DNA of 64,000 bases from Symsagittifera roscoffensis. Lineage: Eukaryota > Xenacoelomorpha > Acoela > Convolutidae. A model generated the notes under the pieces. It was not told the origin of the DNA and did not search any database. It saw nothing but the letters and a program-made list of their open reading frames with translations. This document shows, one piece after another, positions 61,440-64,000 of this stretch. How positions within the stretch are numbered: the first letter of the stretch is position 1; each line of letters begins with the position of its first letter. Where the stretch lies: positions 70,525,345 through 70,589,344 of the forward strand of contig NC_087062.1 of assembly GCF_963678635.1 (NCBI RefSeq), written 5' to 3'. A program made the translations under genes and the position numbers.

Positions 61440-62332
61440 GAGGAAAGAGCACGAGATCCTGAAATTCTTGAGTCCTTGTTGGGAAAAGAAATACATGGCT
61501 GGAGTGTTTTGTGCGAAAGAGACCATTTTGGGGGCCTTTGTACAAGAACTATTGAGCATGCCCATAGCCTCTTGCTAGCCCAATACTTAGTTTACCCAAG
61601 ATACCTGTTTAACATGGGTCCAGCGTACATGTTCAGTCGGGGTGTAGAGACACTTTGGATTGATGGGTATCTGGCACTGGTGATCCTGACTCATGGCGAA
61701 TTGGTGTCATTTCATCGGTTGATGAAAAATGGGGAACCCCTGTCGATGTAAAAGACCCACTCGAGTATAGACACTTACTCGTACAAGTGCGCGGCGGGAC
61801 TGAAGACGTTACTGGTGGAGTATCTTCTGATGCAAAACCGACACATGACCGGTGAGGAGAAGAACCCGAAGACGAGAGAGGAATGGAGGGAGGCGAATGG
61901 TGGCATCCCTCTACTGACCGATCTATGCCTGGCGATGAGGTATGACCCAGTGGGAGAGTGCTCAGGGGACTAGAGGAAGTCGTGACTTGTATTTACGGAC
62001 CTGCGGTGACGTACGCTTTCCCGGATCCTCTAGTGGCTGCATACCGCCATTCAGTAGTGCACGTGAGCTTAATAAGCGTGTTGGATCGGACGGCGCTGAA
62101 CTGGTGTCAACAAGAGGTGCTAAGGGCACGGATGAGTAATACAGTGCTCTTCGGGAAGGTGAAAGATCCCGAGTTGGTGGTGATTAACTTCCGGGGGCAA
62201 CTGCAGTGCAGGATGGGGGGAAAACGTGAAGGCCCCATTGAGACGTATCCCAAGTTTTGGCATCTGAACCCCCTGACGGTGAACGGACAAGAGATCCTGA
62301 GAATCCCGGCCTGGAAAAAGAGCTTCAACTAA
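61440..62332 (+). pseudogene. Cargo module with AYRHSV motif, element 3
   Basis: Spread over three frames: AGVFCAKETILGAFVQELL (to about 61,560), then YMFSRGVETLWIDGYLALVILTHGELVSFHRL (61,620-61,751), then VTYAFPDPLVAAYRHSVVHV and LISVLDRTALNW (61,958-62,332). Each stretch has a counterpart in element R between 17.5 and 16.85 kb in the same order. The last frame ends with a conserved LTVNGQEILRIPAWKKSFN. No known family recognised. Confidence 0.5.
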
Positions 62333-62350
62333 GTAAAAAAGGAGCTGGAG

Positions 62351-63139
62351 GTGACACTAGAGAAGGAAATCTTACACGCAACCTTTCCTGAGTTTCCAAC
62401 AGTCAGGAGAATGACCCTGGGGATGAATAGCTCCCTGGAAGTCTCATCCCTGTTCGCAAGAGCTACGGTAGAGAGACAGCAAGTGGAATTCACCGATGGC
62501 TGGGATCCCTTGTTAATTGGGTATACGGCGGCGGTCTATTTCCACACCTGTGATATCAAGATAAACTCATGGACGACTCAAGCAAAGAAAATGAGAGGCT
62601 CAATGCCTCCAAAATTCGAGGTGCGGGAGATCTTGAGAACGCTCGATCAGGCGAGCTTGGAGAACACATCACCGATATGGGATGATGGCAGGATGATCGT
62701 AGAAGAAGGGCTTATCACGCTGAAGGACGAGATGAAGTTTGCCACAAGGAAGTACCGGGCGCCTTACGGATTGGAACAGGTGGAAATGAGGCAAGAAGGG
62801 AGAGAACTGGATGCGGCAGGCTCGTTATATGTGGCTCTGACGGAATATAAGAAGCAAGACCCCGCGACAACCTCACCCCTATCAGTGGGCACCCCTGGGC
62901 ACAAGAGAAGCGGCCCCGTAGAAGACCAATTTAGGAAGATACTTGAGAGGAGGCAAGCCGAGTCGAGAGAAGAAAGCATGGACGAAACTCTCAGTGAAAC
63001 AGGAGAGGAAATGGAAGTGGGGAATACACCTGAGCCGAAACCAGCTGAGGAGAATACACCTGAGCCGAAACCTGCAGGACCTGAGCGGAGACGATTGGGC
63101 GGACACTGCCACGCCACCTCTGACCTCATCCCCTCGTAA
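62351..63139 (+). CDS. Distal cargo protein with proline-rich tail, element 3
   Basis: The first codon taken is GTG; the first ATGs in frame are at MTLGMN. Residues 20-130 contain FARATVERQQVEF, DPLLIGYTAAVYFHTCDIKI and MPPKFEVREIL, matched by R at 16.4-16.6 kb. The tail has NTPEPKPA twice in a row and ends basic. The upstream frame (to 62,332) runs nearly to this start, so they are probably one protein with a frame break. Function unknown. Confidence 0.5.
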   Translation: MTLEKEILHATFPEFPTVRRMTLGMNSSLEVSSLFARATVERQQVEFTDGWDPLLIGYTAAVYFHTCDIKINSWTTQAKKMRGSMPPKFEVREILRTLDQASLENTSPIWDDGRMIVEEGLITLKDEMKFATRKYRAPYGLEQVEMRQEGRELDAAGSLYVALTEYKKQDPATTSPLSVGTPGHKRSGPVEDQFRKILERRQAESREESMDETLSETGEEMEVGNTPEPKPAEENTPEPKPAGPERRRLGGHCHATSDLIPS

Positions 63140-63182
63140 GAACCTGGAACTACCATTGACAAGCGAGACTTCCAACATAAAA

Positions 63183-63476
63183 ATGATACTCTTGAGTACA
63201 GAAGAGAGCCAGAAGAACACGTTTGAGGGGAACATGAGCATGTTTCTAGGGACTCTGGATGAGAAGGATTGGCGGGATTTCTTGAGTGAATTTAATCATG
63301 AGACGAAGAGTGAGACCACGCTAGATATCTTCAAGGAACAACTGTGGAACACGGTGGTCAAGTTCGGGGAACTGGTGTTGATGGGCACCAGGCTGGATGA
63401 AAAAGCAAGAAAGGAGTTGCTGAGCAAGATGGTCAAGTTGAGGGAGATGCGACAGAAGACCAAGGATGATGAATGA
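63183..63476 (+). CDS. Small helical protein or C-terminal module, element 3
   Basis: The frame is open from 62,943, but the part before 63,183 overlaps the previous protein. NMSMFLGTLDEKDWRDFL matches MRVAFLSTLPEEKWERYQ in R. It is followed by helices (IFKEQLWNTVVKFGELVLMG) and a basic-acidic end. Likely a continuation of the same cargo polyprotein. Confidence 0.45.
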   Translation: MILLSTEESQKNTFEGNMSMFLGTLDEKDWRDFLSEFNHETKSETTLDIFKEQLWNTVVKFGELVLMGTRLDEKARKELLSKMVKLREMRQKTKDDE

Positions 63477-63646
63477 AAAGACGGCTCTACTCTGAAGAAA
63501 AAAACTGATGATAAAATAATTAAAGTTAAAGTAGAGGTTAAGATTAAGACTAGTAATATGATTAAAAGTACTAATGTCCTTAAGGCTCGAGCAGGGGGAG
63601 GCAAGAGTTGTAAGGGTCGGACCAGGACAGAGAGCTCGAATCAGTG

Positions 63647-64000
63647 ATGATAGTGACGACAACCCCAAGCAAAGGTATGAAGTCTCGAAAGATGAAACGA
63701 GAGATAGAGGAGTTGAGCAGCACGTCGGTGGATGCTGTCTCGGAGAAGAACTTGAGGGAGACTGCCCCCATGATCCTAGCACGTTGGAAAACGGCAGCCT
63801 ATAAGAGTAGCTCCGAACCAAGGAGGCTAGCCGAAATAGTGAAAGAGATAGGGGTCTCGACAAATCTGGTAACGGAAGAAGACTTCAAACCTCAGAAGGC
63901 AGGCTCGAAAAAGGGTTCGACGAATGGACAAACATGGGAAGTGGATGTTGGTAGAGAATGGATCTCGAGCGAACATCAGACTATTGGCAAACAAGTGGCC
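63647..64000 (+). CDS. Partial open frame running off the right edge
   Basis: From ATG 63,647 there is no stop to the end of the window (118 codons). It starts MIVTTTPSKGMKSRKMKREIE, then a helical stretch (LRETAPMILARWKTAAYKSS, RRLAEIVKEIG), and a Gly/Lys/Ser-rich segment. Composition and codon use are like the other cargo ORFs. I do not recognise it; by position it should correspond to the 15.0-15.6 kb part of R, but I could not establish a residue match. Confidence 0.4.
   Translation, partial: MIVTTTPSKGMKSRKMKREIEELSSTSVDAVSEKNLRETAPMILARWKTAAYKSSSEPRRLAEIVKEIGVSTNLVTEEDFKPQKAGSKKGSTNGQTWEVDVGREWISSEHQTIGKQVA

Larger units (their letters stand above)
52784..64000 (+). mobile_element. Element 3: second copy of element 2, continuing intact beyond the duplication to the window edge
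   Basis: Identical in layout to element 2 up to 60,701, with the same protease, integrase-core and SGNH block I deletions. Beyond 60,701 it continues into the rest of the second SGNH-like ORF and three to five further cargo modules also found in element R. It is therefore the original from which element 2 was copied. The 3' end and LTR lie outside the window. Confidence 0.85.

Noticed and set aside
1-64000. tRNA, rRNA or other RNA genes
   Set aside because: No cloverleaf-like or rRNA-like segment was seen on either strand by eye; a covariance-model scan would be needed to exclude them.

Overview
The window looks like nematode DNA, most likely Caenorhabditis or a near relative. The reasons are the T-rich TTTTCAG-type splice acceptors, long poly-G runs, BEL/Pao and Ty3/gypsy relics and AT-rich noncoding sequence. 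I see no convincing single-copy host gene. Almost everything is retrotransposon or repeat, so the reader should expect degenerate genes. The starts of many open frames are uncertain because frames are broken.

The main content is one unusual family of Ty3/gypsy-type LTR retrotransposons in three lineages. Element 1 is on the plus strand at 1 to about 10.7 kb, with its 5' end outside the window. Element R is on the minus strand, about 23.5 down to 13.75 kb. Element 2 (34.4-42.3 kb) and element 3 (52.8 kb to the right edge) are plus-strand copies created by an 18,418-bp tandem duplication. Each lineage has, or had, Gag, protease, RT, RNase H and integrase. The C-terminus of Pol then carries an extra domain of about 160 residues that I read as a macro (ADP-ribose-binding) domain resembling OARD1/TARG1.

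About 400-460 bp downstream, after a conserved splice-acceptor-like site, every lineage has a second transcription unit in the env position. It encodes a small helical/coiled-coil protein, an SGNH (GDS) hydrolase with all four catalytic blocks in element 1, a second SGNH-like domain with an altered nucleophile motif, and a chain of further conserved modules I cannot name. Comparing copies suggests the second unit was more than 6 kb long in the intact ancestor. This macro domain plus two SGNH-like domains in an LTR element is the most interesting content here.

Layout. 1-6.3 kb: element 1 Pol and macro domain. 6.7-10.6 kb: element 1 second unit. 10.6-13.75 kb: noncoding sequence, two LTR-like direct repeats with a covarying hairpin, and a minus-strand BEL/Pao integrase remnant. 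13.75-23.5 kb: decayed element R, holding a 0.3-kb imperfect palindrome. 23.5-26.8 kb: tandem satellite of about 0.5-kb monomers. 27.3-34.06 kb: two related 3-kb LTR-like units (A, B), each ending in a 15-bp minisatellite. 34.4-42.28 kb: element 2, a deletion derivative lacking protease, integrase core and the SGNH nucleophile. 42.28-60.70 kb: second copy of 23.87-42.28 kb. 60.7-64.0 kb: continuation of element 3 that copy 1 lost, ending in an open frame running off the window.

Elements 2 and 3 are about 99.9% identical by eye, so the duplication is very recent or an assembly effect. Elements 1, R and 2/3 are strongly diverged from each other yet share the macro, SGNH and cargo motifs, which argues these were functional parts of the mobile family. 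LTR ends and target-site duplications could not be fixed for any macro-domain element.
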